This document shows positions 1-32,087 of a stretch of 64,000 bases of DNA, one piece after another; the stretch's first letter is position 1, and the number at the start of each line of letters is the position of its first letter. Position numbers and translations under genes: made by a program. Origin of the DNA: Apricaphanius iberus (taxonomy: Eukaryota > Chordata > Actinopteri > Cyprinodontiformes > Aphaniidae). The DNA lies in contig JAPXFQ010001774.1 of the NCBI GenBank assembly GCA_028564705.1, forward strand, positions 62,001-126,000. Reading direction: 5' to 3'. A model generated the notes under the pieces. That model did not search any database and had not been told where the DNA came from. It saw only the letters and a program-made list of their open reading frames with translations.

Positions 1-640
1 AAGGGGTTGACTAAGTAGTTTCTTTTTCAGAGCTTCTGGTCCAAAGACGACAACTTCTGTTTTATCAGAATTTAGAAGCAAGAAGTTTAGAGTCATCCAA
101 GTTTTTATGTCTTCCAGACCTGCCTGTAGTCTACCTAACGGATTGGATTCATCAGGATTTATGGATAGATATAGCTGTGTATCTGCATAACTATGGAATT
201 TTATCCCATGCTGTCTAATTATTTACCAATAGGAAGCATATATATTGTAAAAAGAATCGGCCCAAGCACTGAACCCTGTGGTACTCCGCAAGTAACTATT
301 GAGGTTGAGGAAGATTTATCATTTACCTGAACAAACTGAAATCTGTTAGACAAATAAGATTTAAACCAACCTAGTGCTGTTCATATTATACCGACACTTT
401 GAAGCCTTTCTATGAGAATATTGTGATCAACAGTGTCAAAGGCAGCACTGAGATCTAAAAGGACCAGAATGGTCACCAGTCCATTGTCTGAGGCTATGAA
501 AATATCATTAGTAACCTTCACCAGAGCTGTTTCAGTGCTATGATGAGCTCTAAAGCCTGACTGAAACTTCTCAAACAGCTCATTATTGTTTAAATGCTCA
601 CATATCTGGTGTGCAACTATTTTCTCAAGCAAACATAGAA
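1..640 (-). mobile_element. L2-like LINE reverse transcriptase remnant
   Basis: On the - strand there is an RT block with FQSGFRAHHSTETAL and LLDLSAAFDTVDHNIL (about 632-381). It continues after stops with a [18 protein letters not shown] segment and LLNSDKTEVVVFGPEA near the left edge. Several stops break the frame, so it is dead. The same C-terminal motif recurs at 41197 on the + strand. The element continues left of the window. Confidence 0.8.
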
Positions 641-659
641 TAATTTAAGTAACAAACCA

Positions 660-1020
660 TACTATAGGCAAAAAACAGCTGCAGCTTACAAAAAAGAAAT
701 ACAATAATTGTACACACTTAGATTATTACATCTTCTTATACTAGTAAGTAACATAACAGTGTATTACTGCTCTGTAAATTGAAGGGTTTCAAAATATTTA
801 AGAACGGGGAGGCAGGTTTAGTTGTATTTATCCAGTGAACCCTGTTGACTGTACCACAATTTTTCATTTGTAGATATATTAACAGATCCCTTACCCACTG
901 AACAAAGGATGGGGGTTGTACCTCCTTCCATTTAAAAAGTATTTTACAATCTGATTTTAAGTCAGTCATAAACGCTTCAGTTATTTTAAGGTTTGGTGTA
1001 CAGCACATTTTCAAAGGTTA
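660..1020 (-). mobile_element. L1/Tx1-like LINE 3' fragment
   Basis: The - strand frame at 1014-736 encodes a KILFKWKEVQPPSFVQWVRD-type block followed by LLIYLQMKN. This resembles the C-terminal tail of fish L1/Tx1-like LINE polymerases. It is short and truncated, and ends about 40 bp before an sts exon. Confidence 0.5.
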
Positions 1021-1059
1021 TTAAATTTGACTTGTCCTTATTGATGATGTAATTTACAG

Positions 1060-21702
<20,643 letters not shown>

Positions 21703-22117
21703 ACCAGGGTCAGAGTAAAATATCCCTACGAAACTTCTTCAGGACCAAATCACTCAAAAAACAGAATCGACTTAACAATCATGCACCTCAAAAATGACTT
21801 TCAGGGATATGTAGGATAAAGAAACCAAGTTGAGCTGGTAAAAACCGAAACATATGAACAATATTGTTCATATGTTTATATATATATTGTCATAGACTTT
21901 AAGCATTTTTTTCCTGAACAGCATCTCCAGTTTTTGCAGTTACCCATACCCGGTTCTTTGCATGAATTTCTGCATCAGTGCAAAGTATCATAGGTAAGAT
22001 TAACATGTGCTTCTGCTGCAAGGAGTCCCAGCTTGTCTGCATTGTTGTCTCTGGTTTCTTTTTTCTTTCTTTAGGCCACATCACATATATTCTCTGTAGA
22101 AAAGCAGGTATTGCTGT

Positions 22118-22275
22118 AGGCTGCGATCTTCTGGGATATCTTACATAGAAAACTTTTAAACTGATTGGAATATTTGTATGATTGTATTGAAATGACTTTT
22201 TTTGTAAAGTGCCTTGAGATGACATATGTTGTGAATCAGTACTGTATAAACACAACTGAACTGAAATATTGAAGT
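22118..22275 (+). mobile_element. LINE 3' tail scrap in sts 3' UTR region
   Basis: The block CTTCTGGGATATCTTACATAG followed by AAGTGCCTTGAGATGACAT and a TATAAACACAACTGAACTGAA end matches the L2-like tails at 42480-42600 and, in reverse, 3110-3240. Confidence 0.65.
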
Positions 22276-22290
22276 CTTACAACTTACAAC

Positions 22291-22296
22291 AATAAA
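22291..22296 (+). terminator. Candidate sts poly(A) signal
   Basis: An AATAAA hexamer lies 589 bp after the sts stop codon, just past a LINE tail-like sequence. It is the first canonical hexamer I noticed downstream, but transcript ends cannot be seen in genomic sequence, so the assignment is weak. Confidence 0.25.
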
Positions 22297-22369
22297 CTTA
22301 CAACAATTAAGTCTCACAACAAAAGTAGAAGAAAACCAATGTTGGAAGAAAAAAAAAAACACCACCAAG

Positions 22370-22590
22370 AAATCCACTGGATAGTGGCGTTACGGCTCTT
22401 AAAACGCAGTTTTCAACCGTCCACACGCAGATACTGAAAACGGAGAAAACGCAAATCTCCACTTTGGCCGGAGTTTTTAAAAAGCTTCGTTTTTGGTGCA
22501 GAAAACCTCCGGCTACGTGTAGATAACAGGCCAAACCTTGGAAAATATCTCAGTTTTGTGAGATACCCGGCTACGTGTGGACAGGGCCTG
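22370..22590. mobile_element. Remnant of a GTCCACACG-type DNA transposon
   Basis: Repeated CCGTCCACACGCAG and CTACGTGTGGACAGGGCCTG motifs with GAAAACGGAGAAAACGC resemble the ends of a fish element family related in style to those at 30377 and 48642. The left end appears lost and no target duplication is visible. Confidence 0.4.
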
Positions 22591-22591
22591 G

Positions 22592-23290
22592 GAGAACTAG
22601 AAAAACTAATCCATGCGTTTATCTCTAGCCGCCTTGATTAATCTAACAGCATCTTCACAGGTCTACCTAAAAAAATCAATGAGACAGCTGCAGCTGATCC
22701 AGAATGCTGCTGCTCATGTTCTCACTAGAACCAGGAAAGTAGAACACATCACCCTAGTCCTAAAGTCCTTACACTGGCTCCCTGTAGCTCAGAGAATAAA
22801 CTTCAAAGTGCTTTTATTGGTCTATAAATCATTGAATGGGTTAGCACCAGATTAAAATTAGAGATTTACTATGGTGGTACAAACCATCCAGCTCACTCAG
22901 GTCCTCCAGCTCTAATCTACTGATTGTCCCTAAAACCAGAACCAAGCATGGGGAAGCAGCTTTCAGTTTCTATGCTCCCCGCATCTGGAACAAACTGCTG
23001 GACGAATGCAAAACTGCGGACACACTGAACCCTTTCAAATCTAAAATCAAAACATACCTATTTAGACATGCCTATGAGGAACCGATAATATTATTGCCAA
23101 CACTATTACATGTTTTTATCCTAAATTGGCGTTTTTAATCAAATGTAATTGTTTGTTTTATGAACGTTTGTTTATGCTTTCTCTTATTGATTTTATGTTT
23201 TAATTTTCACATTTCTGTAATCATGTAAAGCACCTTGATTGGCCTTGTGTTGAAAGTGAGCTATATAAATAAAATTGCCTTGCCTTGCCA
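22592..23290 (+). mobile_element. L2-like LINE 3' fragment
   Basis: The + frames encode LQLIQNAAAHVLTRTRKVEH and LKSLHWLPVAQRINFKVLLL, then LNGLAPD. After a frameshift come KTRTKHGEAAFSFYAPRIWN and FKSKIKTYLFRHAYE. The fragment ends with TATATAAATAAAATTGCCTTGCC, the usual 3' terminus. It is 5'-truncated and broken. Confidence 0.85.
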
Positions 23291-23657
23291 CAATCCATGT
23301 TGGCAGACGACAGACACCTGAGTGGTAACTTTTTGGCTAACTTAAAAAAATGCTGTTTGTGGCAAAAAAATAAAAATAAAAAAATGCACACAGCATCCCC
23401 ATTGTGAAACATAGTGATGGTACTATCATGCTTTGTATTTACTTTGTATTGATTTGCAACATCATATCCAACAACAGTGGGCCCTTGCACTTCAATATTC
23501 ACTAGGGGTGTAATGGTACACAAAAGTCACGGAGTGATACGTATTTGCGATTTTAAAGTCACGGTTCAGTATGTTTCACTTTCATCAAGAAAAAAATAAA
23601 AATACAAAGGTCATTGACTTTTTTTACATTTATTTTTTTTAACTTTGATTAGTATGA

Positions 23658-24259
23658 GGAGCCTAAGTCATGCCCTTCTGTTTCCGATACATGGGTCCCC
23701 TACTGGCCAAAAAAAAAAAAAAAAATTAGCATCAATGAAGCAATAACAATTATTTTCGGATCCCATTTGAAATACGCCAATGATGTTAGTGAATTTTAAA
23801 GACACATTTTGACATAGATGAAACAGAAATTTTAGACCGGCAGCAAAAGTTACTTTAGGTTTTGCGTAAAAACACTTACCAAACTACAGAAGAAGAAGAA
23901 ATGGCCATGATTCGCCACTGTCATCCAGGACAAAGGAATGAGTTTTAAACATGAAGAAAACCTCTATAAAGCCATGTATAAACTGGCAGGTATGCTGGGA
24001 GAGAAAACGTCGGTAGAGTGAGAGCGAGCATGCTGGAGAAGCTCTACAAGGTAAGTATTTCAATTTCAATATTTAATTGCGAATTTTTAAAATCGAATAA
24101 TCTCAATTTATTTGACAAACACAATCATATGTGTGATTCAGAATGTAAGACAAAGCGGACCAGAAAATAACTTTTATCGCTCCATTGACTTCCATTTATT
24201 ATTTTTTTCGGCCAGGGGACAAATGGGCCGAGCAGAAGGGGAGGAGACTTAGGCTCCCC
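23658..24259 (+). repeat. Palindromic element family X, copy 1
   Basis: It starts GGAGCCTAAGTCATGCCC and ends with the inverse (GACTTAGGCTCCCC). Landmarks are AAAAGTTACTTTAGGTTTTG near 23850 and GTAAGACAAAGCGGACCAGA near 24145. Related copies lie at 27209, 31245 and 57379. I see no transposase. Confidence 0.75.
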
Positions 24260-27208
24260 GTTAGACTAGGAACTTTCAGAATTTTTCTCAATTCCTGAAA
24301 TTAATATTATTTTGCTATGTTCTATAACTTAAAAAAAAATTTTGAAAGTAGAGAACGGACTGGAGATTTGAGTGGATTTTTTTTTTTTTAATAAATAGCA
24401 CAAGCAGACATAGCCAGAGTAGAAAAAATATAACCACTTGGAACCAGTCAGTGTTAATGTCTAGAAATGTTTGAAAAGTTTTGCTATATTTTACTTTACA
24501 GCTGTACTTGTATTCAGCATTGGTAAATAGAGAAAATCCCTTCTCCTTAATGGGGATTCTGCAAACTTGTGTTTTATACAAAATAACATGCTTGGGCTGA
24601 CTGGATGTAACTGATAAACATTTTGGATTTTAGCTAGTTTTTCTCTAGTATCAGTGATGTTTACATTCAGCTTGACATTGTTTCATGTAAGTGTATTTTT
24701 CCATAGAGCATACCTAAAATGATGGCAAGTATTTACAGGAGGTTGTGGTACCACTTTCCTGTAAAGTTTGCTGGTACTGAATACTGACGCAAAACACTTA
24801 ATAAAATGTACTAATCAAATGTAAAAGCTATTACGCTGTAAAAGTAAAATGAATACATTTATAGACATGTGCTGCACAGATTTAAAGGAACTGCACGGAA
24901 GCAGTTCTCAAAAGAAGAGTAGAATTCAGACTAGCTGCTAAAATCTGCATATGAATGGGTGTATAGTTCAATGTCACCTCTCTTCATATGAGTGAGGTTG
25001 ATAAAAACCCTGAAGTAGCTGTTGTGTAATGAGTGCTGCTTCAGAATAAGCTCTGTTGTTGCCAGGCCCTGCAGAGCTAAAAGCTGCTATTACACCTGCT
25101 GGAAAGAGCAGACGGCTGACAAATGTTCACTTTAACGAGTGGACATTGTCTACTCAATAAGCCGGAACATGCCTATCACAGTTGGAACCTGTACAGGTGT
25201 GTAAAGCCGGTACCACAATGCCGAACGTTTGCTTGTTTGTGTTCAGACAGCCACCCACTCAGTGTTTCATTAATGGTGGAAGATATGATCTGAATAATGC
25301 AGAAAAACACAAGCTTGGGGATCATCAGCCCAGGTCTAAACTGTAATTTAGAGCCAATGCTTATCACCTCAGGCGGCAAGTGGGCTGAAATAACAAGAGG
25401 CCAAACACCTGCAGGCACATCTGGGTGTATGGGTTCTTTCTCACTGCACATTAATGAAAGCAGAAGGGTGTTTCATACGAAATGTGGTGTGGTCTCGGGG
25501 ATGAAAAGAAACTCTGGGAAAGCCCACACGACAGTATTCTGCAAACATTCACCCAAAATAAAACCGCTAATTATTAGTGTACCTGTACCCATGTTAGAGG
25601 GCTGGGTTTGTACAAGTCGTGTATTTTGTTTTAAAGAGGAAGTATTATGCAAATCTTGCCTTTTTTATCCCTTTTGTGTTTCCATTTGGGACTCAATACA
25701 AGTTGTTTTAAAAGAGGCATGATATGTTCCCTCAAACTTGATTTACTGTAACATATTAAAACGATAAAAGATGATATAAGGAAAAAAAACTTTAATAATG
25801 ATGAATAACTAGCGTTCTTGTATTTATTTTTGGGGTAATGTGCACACCTAAAAACCGAGGTGTAACCTTTTTTTGCAATGCAAATCGATCTTCCTATATT
25901 GTGTTTTATATTTAGTTTGACAAGTTTTGGAACTTCGACTTCGTGAGCACGCTGAAACACTGATGGTCGCAATCCATAAGTTGAAACGTTGCAGACATCC
26001 AGAATGCCAAAAAAAAAAGTGTGGAGGCCCACACGCCATTTCACATTTACTCCATCTATTGACATTCATATGGCATACTCAAATGCTTTTCCACAGACTC
26101 AATAAATCTGAATGTCAGACAGATTCCAGTAATGTTCATAGATCCACAGTTTGTTGGATATGCCACATAAATGCCAACATCAGATGCAGATCTCTTTACA
26201 ACGTGCACCAATAATAGTATAACTCTCAGAGATACTTTTTTCTTTTCTTTGAAAAGCTCACCCAAAATTTCCAAAAGTAAGAAAAAGCTGTGCAAAGCCG
26301 TTAGTGTTAGACAAAAAAAACTTGAATGAATGAAAAATTAGAGACATTTTTATTATGTAAGCATTAGTTTCTAAATCTATCCAAATAAGTGGTGGATCAA
26401 ATTTATTTCATAGCAGTTCATTGATGAAATCAGATAAGAGTTTACAGATATTGTAAAAGACTAAAAACTTTTTCTTGTTTCAGGTCATTACATTTTTTTT
26501 CTACGCAAGCACCATAATATTGAAAAAGAGATGATCTTTTAACTATTTTCTTCAAATTCTAAAATTTGTCTACACTTTGCCTCTAAACAATTTGGAAAAT
26601 GCAATGATAATGTCAAGGCTTTGTGAGTGCTGACAGTTCGATTAACATGAGGTAAATGGCAATAATTTCAACATACATTGTTATATTTTGGAGAAAAAAA
26701 ATAATTTGGGAAGGTTCTTTGTTCAAGAAATGAGTTGGTTTAAGTTCAAAATTAACGAATGACTCCAGAACAAAATGTAATTATGTGTACTTAAAAACGT
26801 AAAATTGTTTCTTTATCGCTTTAAATGATCTAGCTGAGTCTGGTCCACCTTCGTTTGTTGCTTTGCTTTCATGCAGGGCTCTGAGATGCCTCAGCATAAA
26901 TGAGGTCAGAGTTCATTTGAATACAACCAGAAAGCTTGGTTAACTTACCCTATGGTAGACCCTGGCCTGAAGTCTTGGTTAATCAACCCAAAACCTGCTT
27001 AGCCTGAGTATGTCGGTTCCAGAACACCACATAAGAATCGGGTTAATCAACCTACTCCTGGTAAACCCTGAAACCTAAAGACCCTCTCAATGAATCCCAG
27101 AATTCACGAGTCACACAGGAAACTGAAGAGAAAGAAAAAAAAAAAGACTGAATACTTTAAAGAAGTGAAGTTGGAAGTACTACTGAGGAATTCAAGCCAA
27201 TCATTATG
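24260..27208. other. Intergenic sequence between sts and pnpla4, unrecognised
   Basis: No exon of either gene lies here. Around 26930-27080 there are several GGTTAATCAACCC-like units in both orientations, probably a small DNA transposon fragment. The open frames in 25176-26295 show no recognised protein motif. Confidence 0.35.
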
Positions 27209-27686
27209 AAGTCTTCTACTTCCGGTCCATGGGTCCCCAAATGCCCCCAAAAAACGAATGAGAGTCAATGGAGCGATTTAAGTTATTTTCTGATCCAGTT
27301 TGAAATGCGCCGTGGATCGAACATATGATGTCTGTGAATTTTAAAAACTAATTTTGATGCAGATAAAACGCTGATTTTCGACCGGACGTAAAAGTTACTT
27401 TAGGTTTTGTGTAAAATTCGCTTAGCGGACTATACTAACTATACTCTGATTTGTGGGCATTGTAAATGCGAATTTTTACAATCAAATAAATCCCAAATCA
27501 CTGGGCAAACACATTCGAAATGTACATAATTAGTTATAATTTAGATCAAAGTACAACATATATGTGATTCAGGACGTAAGACAAAGTGGACCAGAAAATA
27601 ACTTATCGCTCCATTGGCTTCCATTCATTATTTTTCGGTTTGGGGACCCACGGGCCGACAGGAAGGGGAGGAGACTTAGGCTCCCC
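27209..27686 (+). repeat. Palindromic element family X, copy 2
   Basis: It shares TTCCGGTCCATGGGTCCCC, AAAAGTTACTTTAGGTTTTG, GTAAGACAAAGTGGACCAGA and the right end GACTTAGGCTCCCC with copy 1. The extreme left end is missing. Confidence 0.75.
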
Positions 27687-27769
27687 ATAAGCCTGCATCA
27701 GCAAAATAATGCTGGTTTGGCAAAAAAATAACTATGTGTGATGTTTAAAGTCCAAATTATCACAGGTTT

Positions 27770-27840
27770 TCAATGGGGTTCATATCGGAGGAGTTTGCCG
27801 ACCAGGAGATAAAAATGTTATGTTTTGATGTTTGATCATT
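27770..27840 (-). mobile_element. Tc1/mariner transposase scrap
   Basis: One - strand frame reads SWSANSSDMNPIENL, close to the SPDLNPIENLW motif near the third catalytic residue of Tc1/mariner transposases. The surrounding frames are broken and I could not extend the match. Confidence 0.45.
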
Positions 27841-28798
27841 GATATGGAAAATCCATAGACCCTCTTCAAATTGTTCCTGGTTTATTTGTATAAGGAGAAC
27901 ATCTACAAATACCAGTGGTGGAAGCCTTCCTGTTTTTAGTGTATCTCAGTAGCCATAATGAACTTTTTGAGTTTTGAACAGGGTAATTGTTGTAAATGTG
28001 GCAAATCTGATTCATAGTGTTGAATGCAGCTTTGTGAAATGTCCAATTTGCACACAGGTGGCTTCTGCACTGCCTTCGCTGTCCAGTTTAAAACATGTCC
28101 TAACTGCAGACATTCTTGCACCAGCAGCAAGCAGAGATGCACACGGCTCATTACAGCGCTCTTTAACCTCTGACACATAAACAGCAAATTATTCTTTTTT
28201 TGTGTTCCTGGTTGAGGTAAGATGACCTGAAGCATAAATAGGTGCACATTGCTCCCATCTGCTGAACTTGATGATTGCAATCGACTTTGTGATTCTAGGT
28301 TAGAGTTAAAACAAATATAAGAAGCAAAACGGATGCAAAAATGTGGAGATGGCACTGCTTGGAGAACCAGTTATAAAAATAACCATAAGGAAAAATAAAT
28401 CAATCATAATTTCATGCATATAATACATTTACCAAAGTGTTTTTTTTTTTCAGTTGATCACTTGTTTGAGAACTTGCTCATGTCTACCTGCTGGACAAAA
28501 CCGAATGACATTCCTGAGAAACACTTCAAAGCCCAACATCAAGGTCCAGAAGGAGCTTCCAACATCCGTGATGCGGACAGTGATGGTTCACGCTTCCGTC
28601 ATTCCTTCAAGGGAAAATTAAATGAAGAGTCCATGTCCATATGAGGCCCCTCTGTGATGTTCTACAGCAGTCAGCAGAAGGTGAGCGCCTGACCCTCATT
28701 GACACTATAAAAGAACTTTAAAGAAGTCCAGACTCTCCTGTAAATGATGCTTCGCTTCATCCTGAAGGTTTTGGCTTTCGATCCAGGGGATGTGGCTG

Positions 28799-28930
28799 TC
28801 AGCTCATCAGGTCCTCTCTCTTCAGGAAGCGCAAAGCGTCTGCGTGGCCTTCCTCGCATATGGCAAGCATGGCACTGGGGGACGGAGGGAACAAAGCCTG
28901 GTTCAGACGTTTGATGTTCTCCAATGAAAA
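28799..28930 (-). CDS. pnpla4: pnpla4 terminal coding exon
   Basis: The acceptor is CCTTACAG, followed by SLENIKRLNQALFPPSPS and a C-terminus ending LKREDLMS before TGA (28801-28799). The RLNQALFPPS block is typical of PNPLA4. The 3' UTR runs towards lower coordinates. An AATAAA in - orientation at 27886-27881 is a possible, unproven end. Confidence 0.93.
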   Translation of the reverse strand, partial: FSLENIKRLNQALFPPSPSAMLAICEEGHADALRFLKREDLMS

Positions 28931-29569
28931 CTGTAAGGTAAGCAATAGGTTACGTTTAGAGTTCAAGAAGCCTTGAGTAAAGCAGTGCCCGACTTTTATA
29001 ATAACTGGAAAAAAAACCCAACAAAAAACAGCTGAGATGCTAATTTTATTCGGCTTTGGTCATTTAAACAAGTAATGTTTATTTGGGAAGAGAAGACGGG
29101 TTAGATTTTTTTTGTTACAACAAATGATGGTGAATTACATTTTAGAAAATTATAAATATGACCAGGAAACTAAGATTTAATGTAAAAATAATTAACATTT
29201 TCTGTGAAATTATTACAGAATTCCAACATTTTAAGTATAGGTAAAAGGTAAAGGTTAAATTTAAACCATACCGATACATGTACGTTAGAACGGTATCTGC
29301 CCGATACCAGTATCTGTATAATTCTGGATTTAAGAGCACGCTAACAGTTTAAGATGGCAGATTGGTCAGAAACTTTATGAAGAAATTTAGTTCATGCTGG
29401 CTCTTAACAGCAACATTAAGCACAATTAAGAGCTAAATTCTTCTGCAGCGGAGAAATATTACATGAACACTGGCTGAAGAGATATTATAGTATATAAAAT
29501 AAATAAAATCTAAATCTGAAGTATTCTTGTCCAAATGTGTATAACGTAATCTCTGGTACCTTTTTTTAT

Positions 29570-29603
<34 letters not shown>

Positions 29604-32055
29604 TCCTATAAATTGGTTTTAAATTTTGTGATGATGTTTCATAACATAAGATATGTACTCACCATAATTTTCATGTTGGCCAGGCGGAGCTGAGTGTTGA
29701 AGCGCCCTCTGTGGACAGGACACACATCCTGCAGTCCAGCAAAGGGAGACACTGTGATGGTTCGCCCCACATGGAGTATAGGCAGGCTGTCAGTAAACCC
29801 TCCATCAATCCATTTCTAATCAAACAAATCGGCAAATGTCTCAGCATGAACTAGGGGCCAAACCCAGCAGAGGTTTTGGACGGAGAAAGCATTACCTGTC
29901 CGTTGAACTCCACCGCTCTAAACCCAGCATAAACAGGCACAAAGCTGCTGGCAAGCAGAGCCTGCGGACATTAAGATTTTAGTGCGAGTTAAACAGAAAG
30001 TGAGCTATGGAAGCATCTGTTAGGTGAACACTAACCGTTATAAGCTCATCCCTGGACGTAAACCTGGAAACGATGTGGTTCTTCCCACTTCTGGAGTGTG
30101 TTATTGAGACATAAAGTCGGTCACGGGCCAGGAGGTGAGCTTCGCTGGGCAGAATCTCTTCGATTCCCTCCCTGCACGGGATGTCAATGGGATATCCTTT
30201 ACGAAGGAAGCTCACAAGATTTGTATGTACTTCAGGCTTTTGCCTCGAGATCAGATGTTATTTTCCTGCATATGAAGTAATTAAAGTGAGAATATTTTCT
30301 ATCTTGAATTCCAACTCCTCTTCATACTGTAATGATGGGTGCTGAAAAGCACAACCTCTTCCTCCTCCTAGCCTAAGGCCCCGTCCACACTACTACTTTT
30401 TCGTTAAAAAACCGAGACCTTTTGCTATGTTTGCACTTCCCATCCACACCAAAACGGCAAAAACGGAGACCCAAAACGGAGTTTAGAAACGCTGCCGACT
30501 CCGCTTTTCATTTTGAAACTCCGGAGGGCGTTTTGGTGTGGACGTCTCAAAACCATAGACTGTAAAAAAGAACAGACAGCGCCTCCTAACTCCTCCCCAT
30601 TTACCAGAATGACACACTTTCATGGGGGAATTCATGGCGGATTCATAGACTCCTCCTCCCCAGCTCTGACAAAGCATGTTCCTAAAAAGGGCATAGGGGC
30701 GGGATCTTCACGTAGACTCTGCCATCGCGGGGCGTGTAGTTCGGTCGTAATTGCGCCCATTCTTCTCCCGCATCTTTAGCTCTGATGCTAAACTTGGCTA
30801 GAAAAGCTAAAGGCTAATAGCCCCATGCCTGACTGCTGCCGTATCTGCACTCCTCCAACGGTTCTGCTATTTCTCAAACCTCAAAAGGTAAGAACTAGTA
30901 ACATGAAATAATTATTAAAATGTAGTGATACTATAGTTAAAGTCTAACGAGTACATTGGTCATTGGAGTACATTACGTTAGGAACTGCAACATGGATAAC
31001 GAATTACAAGCGTTACTGGCTTTGATGACTTTGCTAGCAGCTGGATAATGGTCAATCTGTTTCCTGTTTACACCGCCACACGCATGCCCAGTGTTGGACA
31101 ATGGTCACGTGATCCGCCTTTTCAGTCGTTTTAATGTGGACGGAGATCAATTCTAATATGCAGGGAAAACGCTAGTGTGGACGGAGATAGTTTTCGTTTT
31201 AACTCTCTGTTTCTAAGCGAAAACGCAGTAGTGTAGACGGGGCCTAAGTCTCCTCCACTTCCTGTCAGCCCATGGATCCCCTGACAGAATAAAAAAAAAG
31301 AATGATAGTCAATGGATCAATACAAGTTATTTTCTCCTCCAATTTATCTTACGCCCCGAATTACACATATGATGTATCTTAATTTAAATGATAATAGCTA
31401 GTACTTAAAATGATCAGAGACCTTGTAGAGCTCTCACTCCACCAACTGTTTCTCCCCCTAGCATAGTTACCACTTTCGTCCTGGAGGAAAGCAGGTGAAT
31501 GACGGCCATTTTTTCCTTCTTCTTCTCCTAGTCTGGCAAGTGTTTTTACACAAAACCAAATGTAACTTTTGCCACCGGTCAAAAATCTGTGTTCTCTCTG
31601 CATCGTAATGTGTCTTCAGAAAATAACTTTTATTGCCCCAATGAGTCTTATTAATTTTTTTTTGGGGGGGGGGGGCATTAGAGGACCAGAAGTAGAAGGG
31701 ACTGACCTCACCTTCCCATTAGGGCCATTGTAGATTAAAAAAATAAATAAAAATAAAAAGGAAAGGAAATTTACCCCCAAAAATTTCTAGAGCAACTCTT
31801 TAAAAATGTAAAAACTTTTTTTTTCTGATAATTTTTTTTTTGCAAATCTCTCTCTTTCTAATCTCATAAAATATTTCCTTTTGAATATAAAAAATGCCTT
31901 TAATCTTCAAAATGTCAGATTTTTCACCATCAGAAAATGTCTTTGTTTTCTTCTTCTTGAAAATAAGAGTATTTTTGGCAGTAATTTGCTCCCATTTGTT
32001 ATTTTATTTGATCTACAATAGCCCTAATGTTCCATTATACTAATATATATATATC

Positions 32056-32087
<32 letters not shown>

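Noticed and set aside
25176..26295. Cluster of frames up to 144 codons between sts and pnpla4
   Set aside because: They overlap on both strands, have biased composition and show no recognised domain or intron signals.
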